NCBI GenBank assembly: GCA_936432065.2
Contig: OW386289.2
Span: 93,865,736-93,929,735, forward strand
Length of the DNA stretch: 64,000 bases
Direction of reading: 5' to 3'
Origin: Rutpela maculata
Lineage: Eukaryota > Arthropoda > Insecta > Coleoptera > Cerambycidae
Below, piece after piece: positions 31,844 to 43,139 of the stretch (within the stretch, counting starts at the first letter, position 1; each line of letters starts with the position of its first letter). A program made the position numbers and the translations under genes. Below the pieces are notes generated by a model that saw nothing but the letters and a program-made list of their open reading frames with translations, searched no databases and was not told where the DNA came from.

Positions 31844-32570
31844 ACTTCCACATCCAGTGGAAGTATAGTAACGAAAAAAAAAATTTAAAAATTTTTTTTT
31901 GTTCAAATAGGCTTAGAATGTCACGAAACGTCGAGATTTTAAGTTTGAGAGAAAAAAAATTCTTTCTGTCGGTCTGTCGGTCTGTCGGTCTGTCAGTCTG
32001 TCGGTCTGTCGGTCTGTCTGTCTGTCTGTCTGTCTGTAACTTTTTTTGTGCGCACGTTTACTCTGGAACCGTTTGAGATATTGACTTGAAATTTGGTACA
32101 CGTGTGTACTTTAACGAGATCTAGAACTAGATTATATTTTCATCTTGTTCCGTCGAAGGGTTGGGGGGTAAATTTGGGGAAAATAGGTAAATCAAGCAGA
32201 TAAGAGTCCATAAAATTGGTATTTAGTATATATAAGAGAAGCTGAGGTCTCAAAAAAAATTTTGGCATTAGCCACCCCCATTACCACCCCCACCCTATTA
32301 TTAAAGGGGATGAAAAAAAAATGTGAATTAGGGTGTGTACAAGAACCAGAAACCTCAAAATGTTTTTTACTTCATCCACCCCCACTACCACCCCCACCCC
32401 GCTACCGATGTGGGGTATCATTTTATGGGTTTTTGGGGTAGAGGATTTCAAATATTATATTATTAATGTTCCATAAACAATTATTTCCACATACAAAATT
32501 TTTTCGTTGTGAGTGACTTAGATAAAAAATCTGGATGTGGAAGTGGTGATTCCTTTGGCAGCGGTTTTTT
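31844..32570 (+). repeat. Repeat family X, copy 3 (near full length)
   Basis: Best full example of the family at about 727 bp: palindromic tip ACTTCCACATCCAGTGGAAG, a (GTCT)n array (31970-32040), GTGCGCACGTTTACTCTGGA, GAACTAGATTATATTTTCAT, two blocks of CCACCCCCA(T/C)TACCACCCC, ATGTGGGGTATCATTTTATG, and the closing CTGGATGTGGAAGT followed by GATTCCTTTGGCAGCGGTTTTTT. CTGGATGTGGAAGT near the end is the inverse of the first 14 bases, a short TIR-like feature. No reading frame is conserved between copies. Confidence 0.88.
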
Positions 32571-33312
32571 AGAAAGAATTAAAAGTTTTTCATGTTTAGT
32601 TAATTTTGGCATTGCAAAAATATGACACTGACACTGACAAATAAATAAAGAATGATTTAATATAGCGAAAAATAGGTATACGGGATTTTATTGCACAGAA
32701 GTGTACATTTCGATAAGTCTATACACATCAACCTGTCTTCACTCCATAGTTAACTGCACTGAACAGATTACAGTGACTGAATGCACACGATGGAAATGAC
32801 GGGTGGCAGCACCCTCGTCAGTGTTTTTTAACATGTTACAGTTCCTAAACAGAATTACAACATGTTTTTAAAACAAGTTATCGATTTTCTTTGATGTTTA
32901 CCGACACAGGGCGGGAACAGTGTAACTTGTTACAAAACACGAACATTGTTTTAAAACGTGTCTGTTTTAAAACATATTCCCTTTGAATTTGTAACAAGTT
33001 ATAAAACTTTGTTTTAAAACAAATGTTTTATAAACATGTTGCATAGTGAGAACGCGGTATCGTATTTACAAGAAACGATCTACGTACTATTATTTGATAT
33101 TTAAGTTCAGCTTGTTATGGAATGGATTTCTGTATAAACATTTTTTTCCACACATATTAACATTTTTTTGTCCGGTTATAATGTTAGGTACATTGATTAA
33201 ATCCCCAATGTAATCCACGTATATCTCGATAGTCACTAATATCAAGCGAAACTTCGTGTTGCAGTATCGATGCCAAAAACTTCCTTGACCTTTGAACTTC
33301 ACATTTTGTCGC

Positions 33313-33665
33313 TGTACCACCCTTCTATCTTTGATAATAAAACAGTTTCTCGCTTACTATATCTTCCAATATTTTGTCGTATTTTTGCCTGTACTGGTTT
33401 ATACATTTCTTATAAGAAAATAGAAAAGTAATTTTGTAAACAAGAAGAATATCAGAGGAACATACATACAATTTCAGAATAAAATCTCTAATAGCTCACG
33501 AGAGATACTGAGTGAGAAATAAAAAAATATATTTCGTTTCATATTTTTCTGAGCTTTGTCAAAATTATACGTTTTTTAGCAAACTTAGAATTCGAAAGTT
33601 ACAGATAATCTTATCTAAGAATCTGTTTTTCGTTTTTGTATACCCTTTAGTCGACCTCCCTTCCT
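33313..33665 (+). repeat. Dispersed repeat R, copy 2
   Basis: Colinear with copy 1 (22228-23040) but lacking its internal array and palindrome. Ends with TATACCCTTTAGTCGACCTCC. Confidence 0.65.
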
Positions 33666-34496
33666 TTAAAACGTATTCTATCGAGTGCTAAATTGCCTAC
33701 TATGCGCTCTGTAAACAAGAAAATACTCTATCAACCATATACAATTATTAACTTTCAATACATATTATTTCTACAGAATTTTCTTATATAGTTTCGCCAA
33801 ACGCCATACTAATACAGCTTTAACACTCCGTACATCTGCTGAAACAAAATGAAGGCTAATTAAATAATATTTATATTTAATGAAGTTACTTCCCTTCCGT
33901 GGTAAACCAAATATTATTACTTACATTTTAAAATAATATTCAGCTGTTTGGTGAGCTCTATATAGATCCGGATGTGGCAAACGCACATAGGAAGAAGTAA
34001 ATTAAAGTAAAATTTGAAATAAGCAATAAAAAGCCATGGATTGAAATTGACCTGTACCCTACGGTTTACTTTATGCTCAATAAAATGTTTACTATCAACG
34101 TCTTGCATGAGGAAGGGATGTTTACGACTTTAGACGTTTCATCCTACTTGCCAGCGGCGAGGTGTGAATATTTTTGAAGGGTTGACCGTTTCAAAATAAA
34201 CATATGTAAAATGGGGCTACTCACTTTATACATAAGTTTTTATGGTATATGTGTGTTTTCTGATTGATTTTTTAATATTAAGTTTACATCTTTACTTGTA
34301 AACCATAGTTTTCTACATGGTTTAAAATAAACGGACCAACAACGCAGCTGTGGCTACAGCTCTAATTGAGAGAAAAGTACTGGGGCAAATTAGAAAGGGT
34401 GCGACCACTCTTAAAAAATGTAAATAGGAACTAGTGATTGAGAGTATCAGCTAGGTTACATTTGCCACTTCAAAAATCTATTCATCTTCGGTAAGG
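33666..34496. other. Unassigned
   Basis: No gene or repeat recognised. Confidence 0.4.
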
Positions 34497-34810
34497 TGGG
34501 CGGTTCAGAGAACGTAATTCGACAATTTTTCCTACATCCCTAATACCCTGAATCGATTCAAATAATTTTCTGATGGGCTTTTAGAGACAACTTTATAAAA
34601 TGGTACTAGGCTATCGAAAACAAAAGAAGGAAACATTTTTTTTGCTCGTGCGAAAAACAAAAAAATAATTTTTTTGTTGATTTCAATAGTCTGATGTCAT
34701 TCTATCAAGTTTTCTCCAAAAGACTATCAAAGAATTTTTTCAATTGGTTCAGGGATGTAGGAAAAATTGTCGAATTACGAAATTATTTTCTTAAGCACGG
34801 CACCGCTACC
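34497..34810. mobile_element. Foldback MITE, family M copy 2
   Basis: Same layout as 3155-3445. GAACGTAATTCGACAATTTT ... GCTTTTAGAGACAACTTTAT is mirrored by ATTCTATCAAGTTTTCTCCA ... GAAAAATTGTCGAATTACG. The central spacer is longer than in copy 1 and holds TTTTTTTGCTCGTGCGAAAA. Confidence 0.78.
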
Positions 34811-35869
34811 CTTAAGTGAAAAAATGCCACACTATCAGTGACGCAGCCGGAAAATTTATATGGGGGGGGAGGGGGGGTGCAATAGAACCGACCTCCCCAG
34901 AGTATGAGGAAAACTTTTCAGAAAATGGTTGAAAACTATTATGTTACCGCATTCATAAATAATAAATAACTACCTCTACTAGATAATATTGGCATTAATT
35001 ACTAAATATTTATTCCAAGGTATAATTTGGACGCTGCTCTGTACTGATAGAGATTATGCTTCTTTATTTTTTTGGTTCATGGTAGATGGCTTGGGGGGCT
35101 GCTTTAAACTCACTTTTATCTTTCCAATCTCGACGCCCACAACGTAAGTTGTTCACTTTTATTACAGCGTTCCCAAATCTGCACAATATGATCAAATTAT
35201 AAATAAAACTGAAGATGATCACACACAAAGTTGATATTTTATTTATGTAAAGTAAGTGATAGCCCTCGATTGAAAATGCCTATAGTTCCTTAAATGTTGC
35301 ACAGTCGACACAAAAATTGGTTCATCAGAAACAAGCATATTAGGAAACCATTGGGATAAAGTATACCAGCCTGACGTGCGTTTCCCCATAGCACCACCAC
35401 CATAACAAAGCACAATGTTTGTCCACTCAATGTTTGTAAATTCGCCTTCGTTAAGGAACAACAATTCATTATTACCACGTTCTCGTAGCGGCCAGTACGT
35501 ATTTCGACAGCAGTAAACACTACACTATTCACTAGGGTGGAACTTAAAAACGAAGTTTCAAATTTTATATTTTAATAGTGAAAATACTTTTCCTTTTTAA
35601 CTCTGTATAACAAAAATATTTAGTCTTTAAATTTCAAATAATATTTACCGGTGCCGCAAAGCCTATTATGTAAAAAAAAAAAACAAAAAAAAAAACAATC
35701 ATTGCATTAAAGCTATTTTAAAAATATCGATAAGTTTATATTATGCAAAAGATCACTGTAACGATATTTAACCTTAGCCTGCGTAGCAGGCGTTGGATCA
35801 ATCCGATGTATAATTGTGTCTGTTTTACTTGAGTGCGAGTCATAACAGATTAGTTTTGGTTAGAGTCCC
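34811..35869. other. Unassigned; one unrecognised minus-strand frame at 35243-35532
   Basis: Two overlapping minus-strand frames (35243-35464, 35290-35532) encode short proteins (for example LQTLSGQTLCFVMVVVLWGN) that I do not recognise. Neither has supporting context. A G-rich run lies at 34862-34881. AGGGTGGAACTTAAAAACGA at 35533 resembles the end of the foldback at 42546-43139 and might be the left end of the element that carries K1. Confidence 0.25.
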
Positions 35870-36960
35870 GAATTAACATAAAGTGCGCTAATGATATAGC
35901 CAATGAAATTTTGGTGTATTTTCAAAATAATAATATTAATATTTCAAATTTAAAACTTATTGGGTGCGATGGAACCGTCGTCAATGCGGGATATAAATTT
36001 GGAGTTATAAAAATATTGGAAACAAGACTAAAAAGACCCTTACAATGGATAATTTGCTTACTACATGCAAACGAGCTTCCCTTAAGGCATTTATTTCAGC
36101 AGCTCGATGGGAAGACTGCGGGTCCTAAAAGATTTTCTGGTCCAATAGGAAACAACTTGAAAAATGCGAAGATATGGATGGACATTAAGGATTTAAGTAC
36201 GGACCAGAAGTACTTTTTCGAAATTTTTCAAGCGGTGTCAAGCGGCATATTTCCGCAGGACTTAGCAAAAAGGAACCCAGGAAAAATAGGTCACTCTCAT
36301 TGGTTAACAACAGCCAACAGAATTTTGCGTTTATCGTGCGTATCCTGTGAAACGCCTTCTCCAAATTTACAGGTTCTTGCCGAATATGTTATTAAAGTTT
36401 ATAGTTTATATGTGGTCCAAAATTAAAGTAAAACCTTCTTGCAACGATAAATCTATTCATTTGTGGGAAATGATTAGATATTCCAGGTACCTCAAGAAAC
36501 AGCACATTATATCATCGATACAGTAATTCAAAGGAATGACTTTTTTGGCAATCCTGAAAATATACTTTTGGCAATGATATATTAGAGAACTCGGGCTTAG
36601 GAGAATAACTGCGGCAAGATCCAAGCCTAATAAATGTGTTAGGAGTTTTGAAGTTCCTCCCTTAACTTTGAAGCTCTTGAGTATATTGATCTAACAAATT
36701 GGAATGATTGTAAAGTGAAGGAACCTCCTGTGTTGTCGGACTTATCTGACGAAGAAGTAAAAAAAAATGGTACAAATCGGAGAAACACCTGATTTTCCAC
36801 GCTTTCCGTGTCATACTCAAGCCGTAGAAAGGTGCGTCAAGATTGTCAGTCGTGTCTGGATTTGAAGCTAGAGATGGTTTTATTTCGGGAAAGTTGAAGT
36901 CTCGAAGTGTTATGTCAAAGTTTAATACTAAAAAGGACTATAGGCCCATAGATTGAATAG
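35870..36960 (+). pseudogene. K-family transposase-like protein, copy 1
   Basis: Open from about 35876 to 36426, then broken frames to about 36950. Motifs in order: SNLKLIGCDGTVVNAG, RPLQWIICLLHANELPLRH, LDGKTAGPKRFSGPIG, LSTDQKYFFEIFQAVSSG, GHSHWLTTANRILRL, then in shifted frames MWFKIKVKPSCNDKSIHLW, VIQRNDFFGNPENILLAMI, FPCHTQAVERCVKIVSR, and FNTKKDY near the end. I know this order of motifs from unnamed predicted proteins repeated in arthropod genomes, so it is transposon-derived. Conserved D (CDGT), C/H (CLLH) and E (AVERC) in this spacing resemble the D, C..H and E of RNase H-fold transposases such as hAT and KDZ. That link is inference. At least four frame changes or stops disable it. 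Confidence 0.7.
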
Positions 36961-38589
36961 CTAATATAACAAAGGGTGGAAGGGAGGGTGTAAGTCGATA
37001 CGCAGTCACCTCCTTGTGGTGACTTCTGGGTAGAATTTGCTTAATAGAGAGCTTTTTAATAACAGTTTAGGAATCTAGAAAGGAAAACAAATTTCACTAT
37101 TACATATCAAAACAAAAAAAAGTTATTTTCACCTTATAGTTAAGTTCCTCCCTACTATTCACTCTTGCTGCTACTGTTTACCTGTTTCATTTAACACATG
37201 AGTGGGACGATGCGCCACAAGGCGAGGGTTAGATGCAGAAAGAGCGTCCTCGATAATTGTGTGTTGAGTAATTTACGCCCGTGACTCTTCGTATATATGC
37301 TACAGTTTTTACAACATAGTGCAGCTTTTAAAAACATTAAAAAGAAATGTAAAAATTTGAGAAAAATATTTCCTCTCATTAATGTTAATTTGTTTATTTC
37401 CAAGTAAGTTGTGGTATTCATAAAATATAATTTTATAGTTTAAAAAAGATAGAGAAGTGTAATTGTGTTAAATACTGTTTACTTTCTATATTTAATCTGT
37501 ATTTTACTTCCACATTCAGTGGTAAACAAAAAAAAAATTAAAATTTTATTGTTGAAATAGATTTTGACGTTTTGTTTCGTGAAATGTTTTCCGCCAATAG
37601 GACCACTGGTGCTTCTGAATTTTAACTATAAATTTCTTCTCTAGCTTATTGCTAATTGCTAACGTAACTTGTACATTGCAGTATTGTATTATATACGTAG
37701 TAATATAATAATGTAAACATAACATAAACACACCACATAAGTTGACAACTCCCAGTTTCAAAACCAAGGCTGTGTGAAATATGTAGGCTAGGGGCAAGTT
37801 ATCTTTCAATGGCTTCTAATACCTAACGTAAATACAAGCAAACAAATGAATTATTTCATGTTAAACACACAAATGTACGATACGTACGATAATCCATCGC
37901 AAAGTAACAACCCGTTAATATTTCGGAAAATCAAGACATTGCACTAGCACTATACGTTATAATTCGTTGTACTTAAAGTTCTCTCTACTTAAACAAGCAG
38001 ACATTAACTTAATTATTAAACTACTTAAATTAAGAATAAGAATTAAGTACATAAATATGTATTAATAAACACTTTAATATAATAATTTTTGAAAAATCCA
38101 CTGTATATATAGTTAATTCTAAACCATCGTTACTAAATGGCAATATCATTTCATCTGATGTCGGCAACCTTAGAACGTAAAGCGGGAGATTGATAAAATG
38201 CAATAGTGTATGTCTTTACTCGTAGTGTGATTGGTCGAAACCTGCTCGAGAACTCGTTACAGTGAAGACCAGTCTATGCATTACAATACCTATGGTTTAA
38301 CGTATATTGTATTTCTTTTTTGTCATTTATACCTACTTTGTCTTTTGTTAGATAAGTCGCTTTGGAACTGTATTTTTATGTGACGTAAATAATGAAATTG
38401 AAAATAAAGGTCAATAAACTCTAAAAAGTGACAAGAAACATCTGAAGACAATTAATTACAAAACATGATATTAAAGATGTACTTAATGAATTATTTATTC
38501 GTGAAATATTCTCCCCAAATACCACTCGTGCTTTTAAATTTTATCTATAAATTGTTCTCAAGCTAAGTTGCCAAAAGGTAATATAATTC
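36961..38589. other. Mostly unassigned; X fragment at 37505-37580
   Basis: 37505-37580 is the 5' tip of repeat X (ACTTCCACATTCAGTGG ... TTATTGTTGAAATAGA), truncated. 37575-37680 (CGTGAAATGTTTTCCGCCAA ...) and 38500-38605 (CGTGAAATATTCTCCCCAAA ...) are diverged direct repeats about 925 bp apart. Nothing else recognised. Confidence 0.45.
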
Positions 38590-38677
38590 GTGTAAATTGG
38601 CAGTTTATTATCAAATATTAAATCCCTTCCGCTAAAGCGTTCGAGATTTAATCAGATAATAAACTGTCAATTTACAC
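38590..38677. repeat. Long hairpin, about 35-bp arms
   Basis: GTGTAAATTGGCAGTTTATT pairs with AATAAACTGTCAATTTACAC. The arms continue to a short loop around TCCGCTAAAGCG. Confidence 0.88.
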
Positions 38678-39172
38678 TATGTATATTGCCAGACAATATA
38701 GCGTTCGCAAAAATTTGACCGATAAAATTCTAAGCACTAGTGATGCAATGTTGTCAAAAAATAAGCTTTCATTGGCTATCACGTTAATAAGTGAAATTAT
38801 CATTGAAATAAACTACAACGTATTTATTGAGTGACGATGTGTATTGTGTACCCTTCAAGATCCACCACTGTTTGCTACACACTCGTTCGTCGAATGCTAG
38901 CACCACATAAAGTTATTTTAGGGATGGACTAATGAGAAACCATATTTGCGTGTATGTTTGTTATTATTATGCAAAACAAATAGTTTACGATGCACCATTA
39001 AATTGTTTATAATTTATGAAGCTGTAAAAACATTACAGGTAGAGGATGTGGTGGATATGTAAATGTGCATTTTTCCGACTTTAATATGTAATAGAAAAGT
39101 ACGTCGGGAAATTATAATATTTTATTTACGATCATTCGATGTTTCATAGGATTATATTTTCTCAAGTCCATA

Positions 39173-39227
39173 CTGCTCTTATTAAGTGTATATTGATAAA
39201 TAATCAATCTACACTTAATAAGAGCAG
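39173..39227. repeat. Near-perfect 55-bp palindrome
   Basis: CTGCTCTTATTAAGTGTA is inverted exactly at TACACTTAATAAGAGCAG, with an ATTGATaaatAATCAAT centre. Confidence 0.92.
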
Positions 39228-40358
39228 CAAATTGTTTTATTACTTTTAACCTCCCCACAAAATTGGGGGAGGTTACTAAAATTGGTCCAAAATCGAAAAT
39301 TGAGATAACATCAAATCTTTACGTTTTGAAGTCCCAGGAACCCAAAAAAGTGATTTTTGAAAAAGGTTTTGGTTGAGATCGGATTACGTTTAGTGCCGTT
39401 TTGGCACAACAGGTTGTTTATTTTATGATTACTTAAAATTTGTAATCGTACCATTGAAAAGCAGTGTAAAAATTCCTATTTCAACGATATATCACACTCA
39501 AATTATTTTTTTTCGATTTAGTGCTCTTTTCGGCTTTAAAGATTCACCGGTGGGGTGGTTCCAGCAGCTTCCAGTAGCTGCCAATTTTTTATGTCCTGTA
39601 ATATAATAAAAATCTTGTGAAATGTTATTTTCTATGATTATTGTACTCGTCGCATGTATTAAATCGAAGAGAGTATATTTCATTCGATCAGTACATTTCC
39701 AAGATCGGAAATATCGCTCGTAGAAAAAAAAAAATAATTGTGTTAGTGAACGAATTTTGCCACCCTGTATATTTTTCATATTTCTCTTCCTTGACATTTG
39801 TGTTATAGCCGGGGAGCCCACCCTAACTGTCCGTGTACCCTCCCCCGATCCTAGGGGACAATGTTTTTCATAAAGCTTAAAGCCTGAGGAACAATTTTAG
39901 ACATGTCCCCCACCAAGGAAAACTAGCTGTGCTTTCAAAATGGCGGCCATATGTTAAAAAAAATGTTGCCAATGTTCTTTTTGTCATTTAACACAAAAAC
40001 TAAAAATGATGAACAAAAACAACGTGCATAAAATTTTCTACAATACTGTTCCTATACAGTATTTTGATTGGAGATACTATTTCCCAGATAAATAAGTTCA
40101 AAATTAAGAAAACATGGAAATTAATATATCGGTAAATCATTTAGAGGAAATAACTATTGTAAGGCGCATAATTTATATTATTAAGATAACAAAAAATAAA
40201 AGAAACTGAAAAAAATTAATAGTAATAATAATAATATTATAATTCACTCATTTACTGGATACGACTCAGTCAGCGCCTTCAAGGGAAAAGGAAAGATAAA
40301 ACCCCTAAAAATATTACTTTCTCCCAAATAAACCAAATATATCCGAACATTTCAAGAT
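39228..40358. other. Unassigned
   Basis: CCTCCCCACAAAATTGGGGGAGG at 39251-39273 is a small inverted repeat. TTTCAAAATGGCGGCC at 39934-39949 recalls the AAGATGGCGGCC motif of the transposon A and B inverted repeats. No gene recognised apart from the fragment that follows. Confidence 0.35.
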
Positions 40359-40565
40359 TTGGGGAGCAGCTATAATATTGATGATAAATTAGTCGCATCA
40401 TTAGAGGAGTTTACATGTGCCATATATGAATCAAAGAAATGCGCTAACGTGGACGAGCTCCGCTTAATTGCCATTAGGCAGAAATGTGGTGACAAAGATT
40501 TGTCTTTATTAATTGACGCTAAAGTTGATTTTTCTTCGATTTCACCATTTTATCGAGCATATTAA
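40359..40565 (+). pseudogene. Possible fragment related to the XPG-like/CXC transposon protein
   Basis: A 68-codon frame with SLEEFTCAIYESKKCANVDE and DKDLSLLIDAK. The pattern (LEEFxCxxY...K...VxELR...) resembles the segment between the nuclease and CXC parts in the element A/B protein family (compare FELIERFTCILYDG in B at 16740-16790). The similarity is short and judged by eye. It lies about 400 bp after a TIR-like ATGGCGGCC motif. Confidence 0.3.
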
Positions 40566-40710
40566 AAGCAGGGACCGTAACCGAATTGAAACCGTAATCG
40601 AAAACTGCACCGTAATTACGATTTTTTTCTAACCGTAACCGAAACCGAAAACCGAATTGAGAGATTCTGGAAAACCAAAACCGTAACCGAAAACCTAAAA
40701 CCAAAAATGG
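40566..40710 (+). repeat. Degenerate array of CCGTAACCGAAA/AACCG motifs
   Basis: ACCGTAACCGAAWTTG / GAAACCGTAATCGAAAAC repeats about eight times with much variation, followed by AAACCAAAACCGTAACCGAAA. Confidence 0.75.
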
Positions 40711-42029
40711 TGTACGTTAGCCCGTAGTATTAGCTACATGCCAAATATTACTTCCGTCGCATTTTTTTCTTAATTTTTTTTGACTGGAAGTATATCACAG
40801 TTCTTCGTTGGCAGTATCATCAACTACCTACCAAATATTATTCTTCTACGTCAGATGATTTTGTAGATATATAACGCCAACAGACAGACAGACACCAAAC
40901 CGACACTCAGCGGGAAATTATAGACCTGTTTTGGACAAAATTCGCCCGATAACTGAATTAATTCATTGCCACTCTGCGACAGGCAGAGATACTGATGAAA
41001 TTAAAAGACTTTAATTTAAATAATCCAAATAGTCAAAAACGTGAAAATCCGGAGATCTGGGAGGGTGTGACTTTTTCACGATTAAAATACTTCCCTCCGG
41101 TAAGCGAGGAAAGTAAAAAAACTTATATACATTTGTTTAAAAAAATACACAGGGTGTTGACTCAACAGAAGAAATAATTAATAAATAAAATAGCCACATA
41201 TAATTTGCTGGTAACAATTTTGTTGGCGCAACATATTTAACTACGAAAAAAATATTTATTTTTGGAGAGTACCTGAATATTAAAAAATGTATCATAGTTA
41301 GGTACTAAATTTCTCTGAAAATGGTAACATTAATGTGGCATTCTTTAATAGCTCATGGAGATTGAAGATATGGTAAAATGTATTGAAAACAGTTGTTTGG
41401 TATCAAGATATTAATATTTTTGCCAACGTACAGGATGTTTCGTTACATCTATACAGCACTTGACTTCATTATTTTACATGGAACATTTTATATATATTTT
41501 TTAAATTTTCAAGACGTTCTACTTAACATAACTATGTCTAAATTCTACGGTTTTTAAGTTGACAACTGAAGTTAAATTATAAAAAATCTTATCGCAGTCA
41601 CCAATGAATCTGAATACAATTTCGCACATACCGCACATACCACATTATATTAGCAGACTTTCAAAGATTCAATAAAATGTTGAAAAAATGAAAACATTGT
41701 GCAGTTTCTAAAATTTCAAATGTATACATCTTTCTTATTTTAAATAGAAACAATTGTTGAATTCTACACAACAGATATGTCAAATTATGTGTAATGCATC
41801 CGATGTCTAAAGACTATAACGTTTTTGAGTTATTTATTAACTGATATTTCAGCAGTTCCGATACCTGTTATTCGAGCTACTAAAGAGTGTCGCACTGTTG
41901 AAGGAGCCTGTGTAAGTATTTTAAAACACAGTTTCTAAATGTAGTTCAGTGAACTGGGAACATTGTAACCATCAAATGAGAGAGTGGAGCCATTTCTTGA
42001 TATTTTTAAAAAGAATTGACATTGATCTT
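40711..42029. other. Unassigned
   Basis: Contains GTACAGGATGTTTCG (41430) and ACACAGGGTGTTGACTC (41150), resembling decayed Tc1/mariner ends. No gene recognised. Confidence 0.4.
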
Positions 42030-42190
42030 GTGAAATACCCGTCCGTCTGTCTGTCTGCCATCCGTCACGTTCCTTCTAAGCACAATAACTTAGGAAAGAA
42101 AAGTCCGACTGTGTTGAAATTTAGATAGTACGTTGGTGTTAGCTGAAGGATGAGTACTATCGTTTTTAAACAAAATCCATCAATAAATAA
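42030..42190 (+). repeat. Dispersed repeat Y, copy 2
   Basis: CCGTCCGTCTGTCTGTCTGC, then GTCACGTTCCTTCTAAGCAC, AATAACTTAGGAAAGAAAAG, TCCGACTGTGTTGAAATTTA, matching the minus strand of 26960-27215. Confidence 0.72.
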
Positions 42191-42264
42191 AAAAGTTATT
42201 TATGTTTACAGCTTGTCACGGAATTCGAACCACTTTTTGATGATGATTTACTATAAAAAAAAAA

Positions 42265-42360
42265 AAATTCGTTGTGTGAGGCTCGAACCCACTGTGCTAG
42301 CCAGCACTCTGAGTATACTCAGAGTGCTGGCTAGATGCTTGAACTACTGAGCTATCCTTT
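42265..42360 (-). other. tRNA-like sequence with a perfect 38-bp palindrome in the anticodon region
   Basis: The minus strand shows GGATAGCTCAGTAGTTCAAG (A box, D arm) and GTGGGTTCGAGCCTCACAC (B box and T arm; GTGgGttcgagCctCAC pairs). Between them, in place of the anticodon arm and variable loop, is a perfect 38-bp palindrome (42297-42334) built from CTAGCCAGCACTCTGAGTA and its exact inverse. The acceptor ends (AAAGGAT and ACAACGAA) do not pair convincingly. It is not a normal tRNA gene; a tRNA-derived element or a duplicated anticodon arm is likelier. Confidence 0.6.
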
Positions 42361-42545
42361 AACATTATTTTACATAATTCATTAATATAATAATGGTAAG
42401 AATAATAATATTTATTTATGTAACGAAAGGTTTACATATGCTATACATAGTTTGTATTAATATTAGGTTTCGTTAAGGAAAGAATATAACAAAAAGATAA
42501 TTAACCAATACACTTATGAAGCAGAGACAATATTCATTGTCGGAT

Positions 42546-43139
42546 AGGGTTTGCCGAAAAACACGAAAATTTGAATTTGCAGATGGGCTAGTTTCTAATT
42601 TGGTACCTACTATGTATCTGAAACTGATTCGGTCAAATTTTTAACTAAGTCTAGCCGGCCCCCCATTGCCTTGAACATGATGGTAAGGGCCAATCTTTCG
42701 ATTTTTAACATTTTTCAAATTGACATTTGAAATTTTTTAAGAGTGTTCATTAATGTCTAAACGCGTTTGGCAAAAGTTTTCCAAATAAAATATTTTTCAG
42801 TTCCAGGGAAATTAGAAATTTGTCGCTAAAATGTAGGATTTGACGAAAATAAGGTTTTTTGTATAAAATTTCTAATTTCCCTGGAAATGAAAAATATTTT
42901 ATTTAGAAAATTTTTGCTACACGCGTTTAGACGTTAATAAAGAGCCATAAAAAAAATTCCAAATGTCAATTTGAAAAATGCTAAAAATAGAAAAATTGGC
43001 CTTTTCTTTCATTTTCAAGGCCGTAGGGGCCTGGCTAGATATTAACCGATTTGACTAAAAATCAGTTTTAGATACATAGTAACAAATTAGAAACTAGCCC
43101 ATCTTCAAATTCAAATTTTTGTGTTTTTCGGCCCACCCT
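42546..43139. mobile_element. Foldback element of 594 bp with perfect 10-bp target duplication
   Basis: Ends AGGGTTTGCCGAAAAACAC and, inverted, AGGGTGGGCCGAAAAACAC. The arms pair for most of the length (GATGGGCTAGTTTCTAATTT against AAATTAGAAACTAGCCCATC; CAAATTGACATTTG; ACGCGTTTAG; TTTCTAATTTCCCTGG). ATTGTCGGAT flanks both sides (42536-42545 and 43140-43149). A 10-bp duplication is in the range of Mutator-like elements. No coding frame. Confidence 0.85.

Larger units (their letters stand above)
30376..32702. mobile_element. Element Z, copy 1, 4-bp GTAC target duplication
   Basis: Inverted ends ACTTCTGTGCAATAAAATCC (left) and GGATTTTATTGCACAGAAGT-like (right, GGGATTTTATTGCACAGAAGT) are flanked by GTAC at 30372-30375 and 32703-32706. 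Copy 2 at 58767-59889 has the same ends and the same flanking GTAC. Copy 1 is longer because it carries a LINE tail (31081-31813) and a further segment (30567-31011) that copy 2 lacks. Both copies contain an X repeat at the same internal position. Confidence 0.8.
29427..33056. mobile_element. Non-autonomous TIR element containing nested element Z1
   Basis: The ends are near-perfect 39-bp inverted repeats: GTTCTCACTATGCAACATGT then TTATAAAACATTTGTT on the left (29431-29466), and the same inverted at 33018-33053. The right subterminal region (32820-33020) is packed with copies of TTTTAAAACATGTT-like motifs in both orientations, as expected for transposase binding sites of hAT-like elements. Without Z1 (30376-32702) it is about 1.3 kb. 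No matching 8-bp duplication was found, so the superfamily is open. Confidence 0.65.

Noticed and set aside
31801..32101. Open frames with SVCRSVGLSVC or TDRQTDRQ repeats (also 27090-27311, 58923-59159, 63013-63243)
   Set aside because: These are translations of the tetranucleotide arrays in repeats X and Y; the frame is not conserved between copies.
29427..33056. Assignment of this TIR element to hAT with an 8-bp duplication
   Set aside because: The flanks (TTATTAAG and TATCGTAT) do not match, and no transposase is present, so I left the superfamily open.
39173..39227. Bacterial-style terminator
   Set aside because: The context is a eukaryotic transposon-rich region with no neighbouring gene; it is a plain palindrome.
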